In this document: one piece after another, positions 1 through 8,967 of the stretch
How the letters are laid out: every line of letters starts with the position of its first letter
Numbering within the stretch: position 1 is the stretch's first letter
NCBI GenBank assembly: GCA_934590325.1
Contig: CAKTOW010000012.1
Span: 1-61,544, forward strand
Length of the DNA: 61,544 nt
From: an uncultured Oscillospiraceae bacterium
GTDB taxonomy: Bacteria > Bacillota > Clostridia > Oscillospirales > Oscillospiraceae
Direction of reading: 5' to 3'
Position numbers and translations under genes: made by a program
Notes under the pieces: generated by a model
Database searches by the model: none
Seen by the model: the letters and a program-made list of their open reading frames with translations, nothing else
Told to the model about the DNA's origin: nothing

Positions 1-42
1 TACCGCCGTATCCGGCGGACGGAGCATGAGAGGAGAAACAAC

Positions 43-339
43 ATGGACATCAAGAAAACGAAGAACGATACCACACTCACGCTGGCCATTGAGGGACGCA
101 TCGATACCACCACCGCGCCGCAGCTGGAGGCGGAGGTGAAGGCCGACATCGACGGCGTTACCGAGCTGTATCTGGACTTTGCCGGGGTGGAGTACATATC
201 CTCCGCGGGACTGCGGGTGATCCTTTCCGCGCAGAAGACCATGAACCGGCAGGGGAAGATGGTGCTCTCCCACGTGAGCGAGCCGGTGATGGAGATCTTC
301 GAGGTGACCGGATTTTCCGACATACTGACCATTGCCTGA
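43..339 (+). CDS. STAS-domain anti-sigma factor antagonist (SpoIIAA/RsbV-like)
   Basis: A 98-residue single STAS domain, the usual length for SpoIIAA/RsbV antagonists. The segment YISSAGLRVI carries the Ser that is normally phosphorylated by an RsbW-type kinase and dephosphorylated by a PP2C phosphatase. The start has a GAGGAG ribosome site 8 bases upstream. It is the first gene of an operon whose later members carry RsbW-like ATPase domains and a SpoIIE phosphatase, so it is probably the switch protein of that local module rather than the sporulation SpoIIAA. The target (a sigma factor or another partner) is not in the window. Confidence 0.9.
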   Translation: MDIKKTKNDTTLTLAIEGRIDTTTAPQLEAEVKADIDGVTELYLDFAGVEYISSAGLRVILSAQKTMNRQGKMVLSHVSEPVMEIFEVTGFSDILTIA

Positions 340-364
340 CGCGGTGGGAGCGGAAGTAACGGCC

Positions 365-2107
365 ATGCACCGTACGAAGGACAGCTTCACCGGGCGGATG
401 TTCCGGGGACTGTGGATACCGGCCATGCTGTCGTCGCTGGGCTGGGCGCTCAGCGACATGGCGGACGCCGTGGTGGTGGGACAGAAGCTGGGGACGGTGG
501 GACTTGCCGCCATCAGCCTGATCCTGCCCATCTACATGATCAACTGCATGTTTGCCCACGGGTTCGGGCTGGGCGGCTCCGTCCGGTATTCCCGGCTGCT
601 GAGTCAGGGTAAGCCGCAGGAGGCGGCGGACAGCTTTCACGGGGTGTTCTGGCTGGCGCTGGCCTTCAGCGCCGCCACCGCGGTGCTGGGCAGCGTGTTC
701 ATGGGGCCGCTGCTGGCACTGCTGGGTACGCGGCCGGCGGACGGCGCGCTGTACACCGCCACAAAGGACTATCTGCAGATCCTGGTGGCGGCCACGCCGC
801 TGTTCTATCTGTCCAATATACTGAACTACTACCTGCGCAACGACGGGAGCCAGCGCCGGGCCGGTGTGGGCTCCGTCACGGGCAATATCTCCGATATCAC
901 GCTGAATATCCTGCTGGTGCTGGTGCTGGACATGGGCACGCGGGGGGCGGCACTGTCCACCGCGCTGGGACAGATCATCACCATATGCATCTATCTGCCG
1001 GGGTTCTTCAGCAAGAAGCATACCCTGCGCTTTGCGCTGCCTGGAAGGCGCTGGGCCGCGCCCGCGCTCTCCACGCTGAAGGCGGGTATGGCCACATCGG
1101 TGCAGTATCTGTACCAGATGATATTTTTCCTGGTGTGCAACAACCTGCTGATACGTCTGGGCGGTGAAACGGCAGTGGCGGTGTTTGACGTCATTCAGAA
1201 CACGTCCTACCTGATACTCTATATGTTCGAGGGGACGGGACGCGCCATGCAGCCGATACTGTCCACCTATCAGGGGGAGCGCAACCGGCAGGGGAAGCGG
1301 AACGCGGTGCGTCTTGGCTTCACGGCGGGGCTGGCCGTAGGCGGCGCGCTGATCGCCTTTGTGGAGCTGTGGCCCCGGGGGATGTGCCTGCTGTTCGGCA
1401 TCGCGGGATCGGCCTCGGAGACACTGGCGTGTACCGCGCTGCGGCTATACGGCGCGGCGGCGCTGTTTGCCGGTATCAACATCCTGCTGTGCAATTACTA
1501 CCAAGCCTGCGAAAACGAGAAGCCGTCCTTCCTGCTGGAAACGCTGCGGGGTGCGGCGCTGCTGATACCGCTGACCTTCGTGTGCTACCGCCTGGGGCTG
1601 CAGCACTTCTGGCTGTTGTTCCTGCTGACGGAGGCCGGGGCGCTGGCGGTGTTCCTGCTGTTGGGCATCGGCGGACGCTATAAGAAAACGGAGCTGCCGG
1701 AGGAGCGTATTTTCCAGCGGACGATCCTCAGCAACGCGGCGGACGTGATGGACGTCAGCCGCGAGCTGGAGGCCTTTTGCGAGGAATGGGGCGCGGGCAT
1801 GAAACAGCAGATGCTGGCCACCATGACCGTGGAGGAGATCGGCATGGCCATCCTGAAGCACGGCTTTCAGGGCAGGACGGACGGGTACATCCAGCTGACG
1901 GCCATCATGGAGGAGAACGGCCAGCTGGAGCTGCACCTGCGGGACGATGCCACGACCTTCAACCCCTTTGACATGGAGACCAGCCGCGCCAGCAAGGACG
2001 GTGAGTTCGACATGGACAGCATGGGGGTGCTGGTCATCAAGCAGAGGGCGAAGGACTTTTTCTACCGGCGGTACCAGGGGTTCAATACACTGATCATTAC
2101 GATTTAA
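365..2107 (+). CDS. MATE family transporter with C-terminal RsbW-like ATPase domain
   Basis: A 580-residue protein. Residues about 1-445 form a MATE-type multidrug/Na+ antiporter (many membrane helices, start FTGRMFRGLWIPAML). Residues about 455-580 are cytoplasmic and resemble an RsbW/HATPase_c fold. The helix TVEEIGMAILKHGF matches the N-box region, but the Mg-binding Asn is replaced by Ala. LRDDATTFNPF is a degenerate G1 box. MGVLVIKQRAKDFFY resembles the G2/lid helix. The domain may bind partners without full kinase activity. I chose ATG 365 over an upstream TTG; the preceding gene stops at 339. The transporter body could be a sensor instead of a pump. Confidence 0.85.
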   Translation: MHRTKDSFTGRMFRGLWIPAMLSSLGWALSDMADAVVVGQKLGTVGLAAISLILPIYMINCMFAHGFGLGGSVRYSRLLSQGKPQEAADSFHGVFWLALAFSAATAVLGSVFMGPLLALLGTRPADGALYTATKDYLQILVAATPLFYLSNILNYYLRNDGSQRRAGVGSVTGNISDITLNILLVLVLDMGTRGAALSTALGQIITICIYLPGFFSKKHTLRFALPGRRWAAPALSTLKAGMATSVQYLYQMIFFLVCNNLLIRLGGETAVAVFDVIQNTSYLILYMFEGTGRAMQPILSTYQGERNRQGKRNAVRLGFTAGLAVGGALIAFVELWPRGMCLLFGIAGSASETLACTALRLYGAAALFAGINILLCNYYQACENEKPSFLLETLRGAALLIPLTFVCYRLGLQHFWLLFLLTEAGALAVFLLLGIGGRYKKTELPEERIFQRTILSNAADVMDVSRELEAFCEEWGAGMKQQMLATMTVEEIGMAILKHGFQGRTDGYIQLTAIMEENGQLELHLRDDATTFNPFDMETSRASKDGEFDMDSMGVLVIKQRAKDFFYRRYQGFNTLIITI

Positions 2108-2120
2108 GAGGGTGGAATGG

Positions 2121-2948
2121 ATGAAGGTCGTCTATTTCGGCAGTGACGTGTTCCTGTCGTGCTTTGAGTATTTTCTGGAGAAGCACCAGGTGCTGGCGCT
2201 GTATACATACCACAATGACGAGGACTATTTCACGGAATACGCCATCGTGAAGCGGGCGCGGGAACTGGGGATACCCGTCCATTATGAGAGCATCACCGCG
2301 GAGGAGATCGTACGGAACTTCACGGAGGACGGCTGTGAGCTGTTCTTTATCGCGGAGTATGACCGTGTGCTGACGCTGCCGGAGGGGCTGTCCTCTTTCC
2401 GGGGCATCAACACCCACAGCTCGCTGCTGCCCCAGGGGCGCAGCTATTACCCCATCGAGGCCGCCATGGAGCGCGGCCTGACGCGCACAGGGGTGACCAT
2501 GCACAAGCTGGCGCAGCGGCTGGATCGGGGGGACATCCTGGCCCAGCGGGACATTGCCGTTACGAGGGATACCGACAGTGTGGACATCTATCTGCGCTGC
2601 GCCGCCCACGCGCGGGAGATGGTGGAGGATGTGATGGAGCACCTGGAGGACTATTGGGCGGCGGCGACGCCCCAGACCGGGGAGCATCCCTACTGGAAGC
2701 GCCCGGCGGACCGGCTGCTGACGCTGACCCACGATATGGACGGGGCGGAGGCCCTGGACGTGTTCCGCCGGTACAACGCCATGACACAGGTGGAACTGGA
2801 CGGCGCGTGGTACCATGTCACGGCGGTGACGACGGGTGCGGCGCCGCTGCACAGCGACGTGCGGCGGCTGGCCGATGGACGGGCGCTATACCGGGTACGG
2901 GATGGGCATCTGCGGCTTCACATTCATCCCATGGAGGTGCGGAAATGA
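2121..2948 (+). CDS. Formyltransferase-family protein (Fmt-like)
   Basis: A 275-residue protein with a formyl_trans_N fold. It begins MKVVYFGSDVFL, and the central GINTHSSLLPQGRSYYPIEA corresponds to the N-x-H...SLLP region of Fmt and related 10-formyl-THF or hydrolase enzymes. LDRGDILAQ supplies the conserved Asp. It is shorter than true methionyl-tRNA formyltransferase (about 310) and lacks a recognisable tRNA-binding C-domain, so a small-molecule or sugar substrate is likely. ATG 2121 follows GAGGG at good spacing. Its stop overlaps the start of the next gene (ATGA), indicating translational coupling with the SpoIIE-type gene. Confidence 0.8.
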   Translation: MKVVYFGSDVFLSCFEYFLEKHQVLALYTYHNDEDYFTEYAIVKRARELGIPVHYESITAEEIVRNFTEDGCELFFIAEYDRVLTLPEGLSSFRGINTHSSLLPQGRSYYPIEAAMERGLTRTGVTMHKLAQRLDRGDILAQRDIAVTRDTDSVDIYLRCAAHAREMVEDVMEHLEDYWAAATPQTGEHPYWKRPADRLLTLTHDMDGAEALDVFRRYNAMTQVELDGAWYHVTAVTTGAAPLHSDVRRLADGRALYRVRDGHLRLHIHPMEVRK

Positions 2949-4951
2949 AAAAGGCGAGAAGGATACGGCTGCAGCCCAAGCTGCTGCTGGGACTGGTGGT
3001 CATGGCCGCCGTGCTCGTAGGCATACTGGCGCCGTCCGTCGCGCAGCTGTACCGGACGCGAATGGAGGAGCGCTACTCCGAGCTGGCCTTCGGACAGGCG
3101 TCCGTGGCGGCGGACCTCATCGACGGCGACAAGGTGGAGCAGTACTATCGGACCGGCGAAAAGGACGAATACTACGACGAGATACACAGCTATCTGCTGG
3201 ACGCCAAGGAGAAGATGGGGCTGAAGTATTTCTACGTGGTGGTGCCCGAGGCTGAGGTGATGTACTATATCTGGGACGCGGGCGTGGCCGGTGAGGACGG
3301 CGTCTGTGACCTGGGGGATACCGACGCCTATTACGGCGGCGGCAATGAGCTGATGCATAAGGCCTTTGCCGTGAACGCGGAGCAGAACATACTGGTCACC
3401 AAAAATGAGGAGTACGGCTATCTGGCATCGGCCTATGTGGCTATCCTGAACGGAGCTGGTACGCCGGTGGCGCTGGCCAGCATCGACATCTCCATGGACA
3501 TGATCGACCAGCAGATACGCCAGTTCCTGGTGCTGACCTTGTGCATCACCTTCGCGGTGCTGCTGGCGTCCGTTTTTGCGTACTACTACTATGTGCGGCG
3601 GATACTGATACGCCCGCTGGGCACGCTGCACCACGCGGCTATGGGACTGGTGGAGAGCAAAATGGAGGGACTGGCCGACTTCCGGGTGGAGGTCGATACC
3701 GGCGACGAGCTGGAGGACCTGGCCGACTCCTTCCAGTACATGGTGGCGGAGCTGAACGAGTATATCCGCGACCTCAGCCGTGTTACGGCGGAGAAGGAGC
3801 GCATCGGCGCGGAGCTGGACGTGGCGCGTCATATCCAGGCGTCCATGCTGCCATGCATCTTCCCGGCGTTCCCGGAGCGCCATGAGTTCGATATTTTTGC
3901 CTCCATGACCCCGGCGAAGGAGGTGGGCGGAGACTTCTACGACTTCTTCCTGGTGGACGACGACCATCTGGCGGTGGTCATGGCGGACGTGTCCGGCAAG
4001 GGTGTCCCTGCCGCGCTGTTCATGATGATCTCCAAGACGCTGCTGAAGTCGGCGGCTCAGAGCGGCTTGTCCCCCAAGGCAGTGCTGGAGAAGGTCAACG
4101 ACCAGCTGTGCGAGAACAACGACGCGGAGATGTTCGTCACCGTGTGGCTGGGTATCCTGGAAATATCCACGGGGAAGATGAAGTGCGCCAACGCGGGCCA
4201 TGAGTACCCGGCCATCATGCGCAAAGGCGGGGATTTTGAACTGTTCAAGGACAAGCACGGCTTCGTGCTGGCCGGCATGGAGGGTGCCCGGTACCGGGAG
4301 TATGAGCTGGAGCTGTACGCCGGAGACCGGCTGGTGGTCTATACGGACGGTGTGCCGGAGGCCACCAACGGCGCCAATACGCTCTACGGCACGGACAGGA
4401 TGATCTCCGCACTGAACGGTGCCAGGGATGGCTCCTGCCGCCAGATGCTGGAGGCGCTGCACCGGGATGTGGACAGCTTCGTGGATGGAGCGGATCAGTT
4501 CGACGACATTACCATGCTCTGCATCGAAATGAAGGAGGCGGCGTCCGCAATGAAGAAAGTAAACCTTGTGCCGACGCTGGATAAGCTCCCGGAGGCGGTG
4601 GCATTCTTTGAGGACACGCTGTCCGGGGCGGATGTGCCTATGAAGGTCATCGCCAGGGTCAACGTGGCCGTGGACGAGATATTTTCCAATATTGCCCGTT
4701 ACAGCGGCGCTACCAGTGTTACGCTGGGCTGTGCGCTGGCGGACGGCAGGGTGACGCTCCGGTTTTCCGACAACGGGCGGCCCTACGACCCCACCGGCAA
4801 GCCCGACCCGGACACGACACTGTCGGCGGAGGAACGGGATATCGGCGGTTTGGGCATCTTCATGGTGAAGAAGACCATGGACGATGTATCCTACGAATAC
4901 ACGGACGGCCTGAATATCCTGACGCTGGTCAAGGAACTGCCGACAGTCTGA
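2945..4951 (+). CDS. HAMP-SpoIIE (PP2C) phosphatase fused to RsbW-like kinase domain
   Basis: A 668-residue membrane signalling protein. One membrane segment lies near residues 11-30, followed by an extracytoplasmic sensor region to about 195. A second segment (about 195-218) is followed by HAMP (about 220-278), a SpoIIE-type PP2C domain (VGGDFYDF near 328, ADVSGKG, DDITM near 520) and a HATPase_c domain (about 540-668). The N-box VDEIFSNIARY keeps its Glu and Asn, and FSDNGRPYDP and GGLGIFMVKK are intact G1/G2 motifs. One chain thus carries both phosphatase and kinase functions able to act on the STAS protein at 43-339. The start overlaps the preceding stop. Confidence 0.92.
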   Translation: MKKARRIRLQPKLLLGLVVMAAVLVGILAPSVAQLYRTRMEERYSELAFGQASVAADLIDGDKVEQYYRTGEKDEYYDEIHSYLLDAKEKMGLKYFYVVVPEAEVMYYIWDAGVAGEDGVCDLGDTDAYYGGGNELMHKAFAVNAEQNILVTKNEEYGYLASAYVAILNGAGTPVALASIDISMDMIDQQIRQFLVLTLCITFAVLLASVFAYYYYVRRILIRPLGTLHHAAMGLVESKMEGLADFRVEVDTGDELEDLADSFQYMVAELNEYIRDLSRVTAEKERIGAELDVARHIQASMLPCIFPAFPERHEFDIFASMTPAKEVGGDFYDFFLVDDDHLAVVMADVSGKGVPAALFMMISKTLLKSAAQSGLSPKAVLEKVNDQLCENNDAEMFVTVWLGILEISTGKMKCANAGHEYPAIMRKGGDFELFKDKHGFVLAGMEGARYREYELELYAGDRLVVYTDGVPEATNGANTLYGTDRMISALNGARDGSCRQMLEALHRDVDSFVDGADQFDDITMLCIEMKEAASAMKKVNLVPTLDKLPEAVAFFEDTLSGADVPMKVIARVNVAVDEIFSNIARYSGATSVTLGCALADGRVTLRFSDNGRPYDPTGKPDPDTTLSAEERDIGGLGIFMVKKTMDDVSYEYTDGLNILTLVKELPTV

Positions 4952-4971
4952 AGTATCAAAGGAGAAGCAAC

Positions 4972-5865
4972 ATGAGATTCCAGATCGTAGATGCATTTAC
5001 TGATCAAAAATTCGGCGGCAATCCCGCAGGTGTCGTCCTGCTGCCGGAGGGTGCGGATTTTCCCGCCGACGAGACCATGCGGCAGACCGCGGCAGAACTG
5101 CGCTATTCCGAGACCGCGTTTATCAAGCCGTTAGGCGAGAACCGCTTCCGGATCCGCTACTTCACCCCCGCCGCGGAGGTGGAACTGTGCGGCCATGCCA
5201 CCATCGGCAGCTTCCATGCCCTGAGGGGTATGGGGCTGGTGGCCGACGGAAACAGCTACATCAACGAGACCCTGTCCGGCACGCTGGAGATCGTGGTGGA
5301 TAAGGACGCCATCCTGATGGACATGGCCAAGCCCCAGGCGTTTGAGAGTCTGGACACGCCGGAGCAGCTTGAGGAGCTGTACCGTGTCATGGGTCTGTCC
5401 CACAAGGGGCAGGGCGCCGTGGCCGAAAGGGCGGAGCTGTCCCTGCTGCCCCGGAAGGTCTCCACCGGACTGACGGACATCATGATGCCCGTGGCCAACG
5501 AGGCGGAGCTGGAGAAGATCGCTCCCGACTTCCCCGCCCTGACGGAGTTGTCCCGCAGGTACAATGTGGTAGGTGTCCACGCATTTACCGTCAACACCAC
5601 CGACGGCCTGATCCACGCCCGGAACTTCGCGCCGCTGTACGACATCGACGAGGAGGCCGCCACCGGCACCTCCAACGGCGCGCTGGTGTACTACCTGTAT
5701 CTGAACGGCCTTGTCCAGCTGGATGAGGTGTACACCGTGGTACAGGGTGAGAAGATGGGCCGCCCCTCCCGTATCTCCGCCCAGATTATCCTGAAGGACG
5801 GCCAGCCCTTCGTGAAGGTGGGCGGCCCCGCCGTCACCCTGGCCCAGGGTGAGATCGCGCTGTAA
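4972..5865 (+). CDS. PhzF family isomerase/epimerase
   Basis: A 297-residue PhzF-like protein of normal length. It opens with QIVDAFTDQKFGGNPAGVV. RYSETAFIKP holds the likely catalytic Glu. VELCGHATIGSFHAL and ATGTSNGALVYYLY are the two matching half-motifs of the diaminopimelate-epimerase-like double fold. The family includes phenazine biosynthesis PhzF but mostly uncharacterised isomerases, and no phenazine genes are nearby. The SD AAGGAGAAGCAAC precedes ATG. It starts 20 bases after the SpoIIE-type gene, so it may share that transcript, and a strong terminator follows. Confidence 0.88.
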   Translation: MRFQIVDAFTDQKFGGNPAGVVLLPEGADFPADETMRQTAAELRYSETAFIKPLGENRFRIRYFTPAAEVELCGHATIGSFHALRGMGLVADGNSYINETLSGTLEIVVDKDAILMDMAKPQAFESLDTPEQLEELYRVMGLSHKGQGAVAERAELSLLPRKVSTGLTDIMMPVANEAELEKIAPDFPALTELSRRYNVVGVHAFTVNTTDGLIHARNFAPLYDIDEEAATGTSNGALVYYLYLNGLVQLDEVYTVVQGEKMGRPSRISAQIILKDGQPFVKVGGPAVTLAQGEIAL

Positions 5866-5882
5866 GCGTGGACTGATAGAAA

Positions 5883-5920
5883 AAACACAATCCCCATCCG
5901 GTCGGATGGGGATTGTGTTT
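5883..5920. terminator. Bidirectional intrinsic terminator
   Basis: A perfect 17-bp stem (5883-5899 with 5904-5920) and a GGTC loop, with A/T tails on both sides. It separates phzF (+) from the degraded ABC exporter gene (-). Confidence 0.93.
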
Positions 5921-5939
5921 GTGATGTAAGAGGGGAGAG

Positions 5940-7435
5940 TTACTCCGCCGAGATATGCCAGCCCTCGGCCTGCTCACGGATGGTGGTGAAGCGCCTGTAC
6001 AGGCCGTCCTGCTGTACCAGCTCCGCGTGGGTGCCGTGTTCGGCGATGCGGCCGTCCTCCACCACCAGTATCTGATCGGCGTTCTGCACGGTGGCCAGAC
6101 GGTGGGCGATGGTGATGATGGTCTTGCCCCGGGTCAGCGCGGAGATAGCCTGCTGTATCAGGTGCTCGTTCTCCGGGTCGGTGAAGGCGGTGGCCTCGTC
6201 CAGGATGATGATGGGCGCGTTTTTCAGCATCATGCGGGCGATAGCGATGCGCTGCTTTTCACCGCCGGACAGGCGCTTGCCTGCCTCACCCGCGGGGGTG
6301 TTGTAGCCCTGGGTCAGCTTGGCGATGAACTCCTCGCACTGGGCGGCCCGTGCGGCGGCCTTGACCTGCTCGTCCGTGGCGCCGGGATCGCCCAGGCGGA
6401 TGTTCTCCAGCAGGGAGCAGCGGAACAGGAAGTTGTCCTGGGTGACGAAGCTGACGTATTCGGAGAGCTGCGACAGGGGCATATCCTTCACGTTCACGCC
6501 GCCGATGGTGATCTCGCCGGAGGTCACGTCCCAGAACCGGGCGATCAGCTTGGCCACGGTGGACTTGCCGCCGCCGGAGGGCCCCACCAGCGAGGCCTGC
6601 GCGCCGGTGATGGTGCCGCTGTTGGCCAGAGCCAGCGCTACCGGCAGGGTGCCGATGAGCGTGGAGGGGAACAGGGCGAAGCTGAGCTTCATGGTGGCGA
6701 AGGTGCTGGTCAGCCACTTCACCACAAAGGTGCGGAAGTCGGTGATGGCGCCTGCATACTTCTCGTAGCTGACACCGGCGCGGCCGAAGGCCTTGATGAC
6801 CTCGATGCCCTCGATGTACTCCACGATGGCGCTGTTCATGTCGTTGCTGGACTGGTCATATCGGGCGAAGCTGTCACCGCTGATCTTGAAGGTCAGTCCC
6901 ATGCACACGAAGGACAGGGGGAAGGTCACCAGGGACGCCAGCGCCAGCCGCCAGTCCAGGCAGAGCAGGGCGGCAATGCTGATGATGGGCAGTACGATGT
7001 GCCCGGCGCCCTCGGGGATCATGTGCGCAAGCAGCGGCTCCATGTTCTCGATCTTGTCCACCATCATGTTCTTGATTTCGCCGATGGAATGGTTCTCCAC
7101 GTTGCCCAGGGCGCGTGGAGGAACCGGTCGGCCAGCCGTAGGCGCAGACTCTCCAGAATGGTGTAGGCCATGGCATGGGACACGCCGGTGGACAGGCTGA
7201 ACAGCAGGATCTTCACGGCGTAGACTGCCAGTGCAAGCAGGCACCACTTCACGATGGCGGCGGCGGTGGCCGCACCGGCCGCGAAGAGGCATATCACCTG
7301 GTACATGCAGTAGAACGGCACAAGACCCCAGCACCACACTCAGCACCGACAGTACCACCGACAGCACCAGCCGTTTGTTTTCCCCCTCCGCGTAGGCGAA
7401 CAGGGACTTCATCCAGCTCTTTTTTCGGGTTTCAT
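5940..7435 (-). pseudogene. ABC exporter (membrane + ATPase), frameshifted and internally deleted
   Basis: Remnant of a fused TMD-NBD ABC exporter (about 580 residues in the family). The SD AGAGAGGAG and ATG at 7435 predict MKPEKKSWMKSLFAYAEGE only if a six-A run near 7421 had seven. A +1 shift near 7330 and a -1 shift near 7110 bracket the true membrane segment (frame with YCMYQVICLFAAG and ILESLRLRLADRF). Near 6600-6612 the last membrane helix joins straight to GAQASLVGPSGGGKS, so about 100-120 residues between TMD and Walker A are missing. LSGGEKQR and IIILDEATA remain. Such exporters often come in pairs, but no partner is present. Non-functional, or consensus error. Confidence 0.85.
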
Positions 7436-7691
7436 AGCTTGCTCCTCTCTCTTTGCAATGTTCCGGCGGAGACCGTTTCGTGCGGTGCTTGTGGGTCTCC
7501 GTGCGGGAATACAGGCTATTGACCTGCTTTTTATGACAAGAGGTTAACTATCTCTAACTGTATGGCGGTATAACACATCTAACTTGATTTGTCGCTACCG
7601 GATGGACAAAAATGTGCCGAATCAACAAGAAGATTTAAATGCACGGAGGGACAAAATGCACATTGCAGAGGAAAAAACTTAATATCTCGCC

Positions 7692-7720
7692 TTGAAAAGT
7701 GAAAAAGATGGTGCTACAAT
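7692..7720 (+). promoter_or_regulatory. Sigma-A-type promoter
   Basis: TTGAAA at 7692 and TACAAT at 7715 with a 17-base spacer. It points at the methyltransferase gene at 7840 and leaves a leader of about 110 bases. Confidence 0.75.
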
Positions 7721-7783
7721 GCCGGGTGTAAAGAGATGCTGCGTAAACAGAGGGCTGCCGTAGGCGGCTTTTCAAAAGTCTGG

Positions 7784-7803
7784 CGGTTAGCTGCGTCTAA
7801 CCG
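7784..7803 (+). other. 5' leader hairpin
   Basis: CGGTTAG and CTAACCG form a 7-bp stem with a 6-base loop, just upstream of the SD at about 7827. There is no T-run, so it is more likely a leader structure or an operator palindrome than a terminator. Confidence 0.4.
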
Positions 7804-7839
7804 AAAGGGGAGCAGCAGAGCATACGAGGAGGAAATGCC

Positions 7840-8448
7840 ATGTCGTTTCTTGAAAATACACGCAAGCCTGAGGGACAAGGCGGTAAGGTGATGGTATCCC
7901 TGATGAACCTGTGCCACACGCCGATGGCAGACTGGGGACTGCGGTTCCTGCATACGGATGCGGACGGGAAAGTGCTGGACTGCGGCTGCGGCGGGGGCGC
8001 GAATATCAAACGGCTGCTGAAAAGATGCCCGCAGGGTGTGGTCAAGGGCATCGACTATTCGCCTGTCAGCGTGGCGAAGGCGCAGAAGCTCAACCAGATC
8101 GCCATTTCAGAGGGCCGCTGCACGGTGGTGCAGGGCAGCGTGGCGGATATGCTGTTTGCGGACGGGTGGTTCGATGCGGTCACGGCCTTTGAAACGGTCT
8201 ATTTTTGGCCTGAACTGGCGCGGTGCTTCCGGGAGGTCCACCGTGTGCTGAAGCCAGGCGGGACGTTCCTGATATGCAACGAGTGCGGCGGCGATGCCGG
8301 CAAGGACAACAAGTGGGAGAAAAAGATAGACGGCATGACGGTCTACAGCGATGCTGAATTGAAGGATGTGCTGGAACAGACCGGATTCCACGATATACAA
8401 GTACATAAGAATAAAATGGGCTGGCTGTGCATCCTGGCCCGGAAATGA
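7840..8448 (+). CDS. Class I SAM-dependent methyltransferase
   Basis: A 202-residue methyltransferase. The SAM-binding motif I is KVLDCGCGGGANIKRLL (about residues 44-60). GIDYSPVSVAKA gives the acidic residue after strand 2. The post-motif region FDAVTAFETVYFWPEL and the motif RVLKPGGTFLI follow in order. It looks full length. ATG is preceded by GAGGAGGAA. The substrate is not evident. It begins a small run with a shortened hydrolase, a tiny membrane protein and a second methyltransferase, all on the same strand with short gaps. Confidence 0.88.
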   Translation: MSFLENTRKPEGQGGKVMVSLMNLCHTPMADWGLRFLHTDADGKVLDCGCGGGANIKRLLKRCPQGVVKGIDYSPVSVAKAQKLNQIAISEGRCTVVQGSVADMLFADGWFDAVTAFETVYFWPELARCFREVHRVLKPGGTFLICNECGGDAGKDNKWEKKIDGMTVYSDAELKDVLEQTGFHDIQVHKNKMGWLCILARK

Positions 8449-8458
8449 AGGTGCGAAA

Positions 8459-8794
8459 ATGAAAGTATATACATTCGGCCGGGAGGACGCCCCGACCATA
8501 CTGCTGCTGCCGGGCACCTGCTGCCATTGGAAGAGCAATTTCGGCCATGTGATACCGCTGCTGGAGAAGGACTTCCGCGTGCTCTGCGTCAGCTATGACG
8601 GCTTTGACGAAACGGAGCGGACGGAGTTCCCCACCATGGCGGAGGAAGCGGGGAAGATCGAGGACTACATCAGGGCGCATTGCGGCGGGCATATCCGTGC
8701 AGCCTACGGCTGCTCCCTGGGCGGCTCCTTTGTGGGGCTGCTGGCCTGCCATCCGGAGCAGTGGGCGCAGCTTGTGAAGAACATTATTTCCTGA
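8459..8794 (+). pseudogene. Alpha/beta hydrolase, internally shortened
   Basis: Only 111 residues, while alpha/beta hydrolases are typically 220-280. The N-terminal half looks normal: TILLLPGTCCHWKSNF (oxyanion region), VLCVSYDGFDET, and the nucleophile elbow YGCSLGGS with Ser86. After residue about 93 the protein jumps to LLACHPEQWAQLVKNI, which resembles the C-terminal end of this family. The acid and His strands are missing. I infer an in-frame internal deletion of roughly 110 codons near 8735-8745. It is probably inactive. Confidence 0.7.
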
Positions 8795-8812
8795 AAACGG
8801 GAGGGATACGGC

Positions 8813-8956
8813 ATGATAGGGACTGTTATTCTGGAGGGGCTCGGTCTAGGCGCCCTGCTGGTGTTGGTGTGTGCCTTCGGCATCCGCAACGGCGCGGTGG
8901 GCATGGCGGTGATCGCTGCGGTGCTGGCGGGCGTCATGGCGCTGCTGGTGCGCTGA
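8813..8956 (+). CDS. Small two-helix membrane protein (possibly shortened)
   Basis: A 47-residue ORF with an SD (GGAGGG) and ATG. It has two hydrophobic segments (about 4-23 and 29-46) joined by GIRNGAVGM. No family is certain. The join after GAVGM may be another internal deletion of a longer membrane protein, given the damage in neighbouring genes, but this cannot be shown from the sequence alone. It ends 11 bases before the next methyltransferase. Confidence 0.5.
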   Translation: MIGTVILEGLGLGALLVLVCAFGIRNGAVGMAVIAAVLAGVMALLVR

Positions 8957-8967
8957 GAGGGCGGACT

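Larger units (their letters stand above)
7436..7839. other. 404-bp divergent intergenic region
   Basis: It lies between the ABC exporter remnant (-) and a methyltransferase (+). The right half holds a good promoter and a hairpin (separate entries). The AT-rich left half (7530-7690) has no convincing gene. Confidence 0.6.

Noticed and set aside
2924..4996. Long open frame on the minus strand opposite the SpoIIE-type gene
   Set aside because: High-GC third-position bias creates long antisense frames. It has no SD, no recognisable domain and is Arg/His/Gln-rich. The same applies to antisense frames at 24129-25529, 27232-29037, 34400-35767, 36662-38833, 40759-42810 and 50824-52752.
7544..7690. 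Possible small gene in the AT-rich intergenic stretch
   Set aside because: No open frame with an SD and start of useful length.
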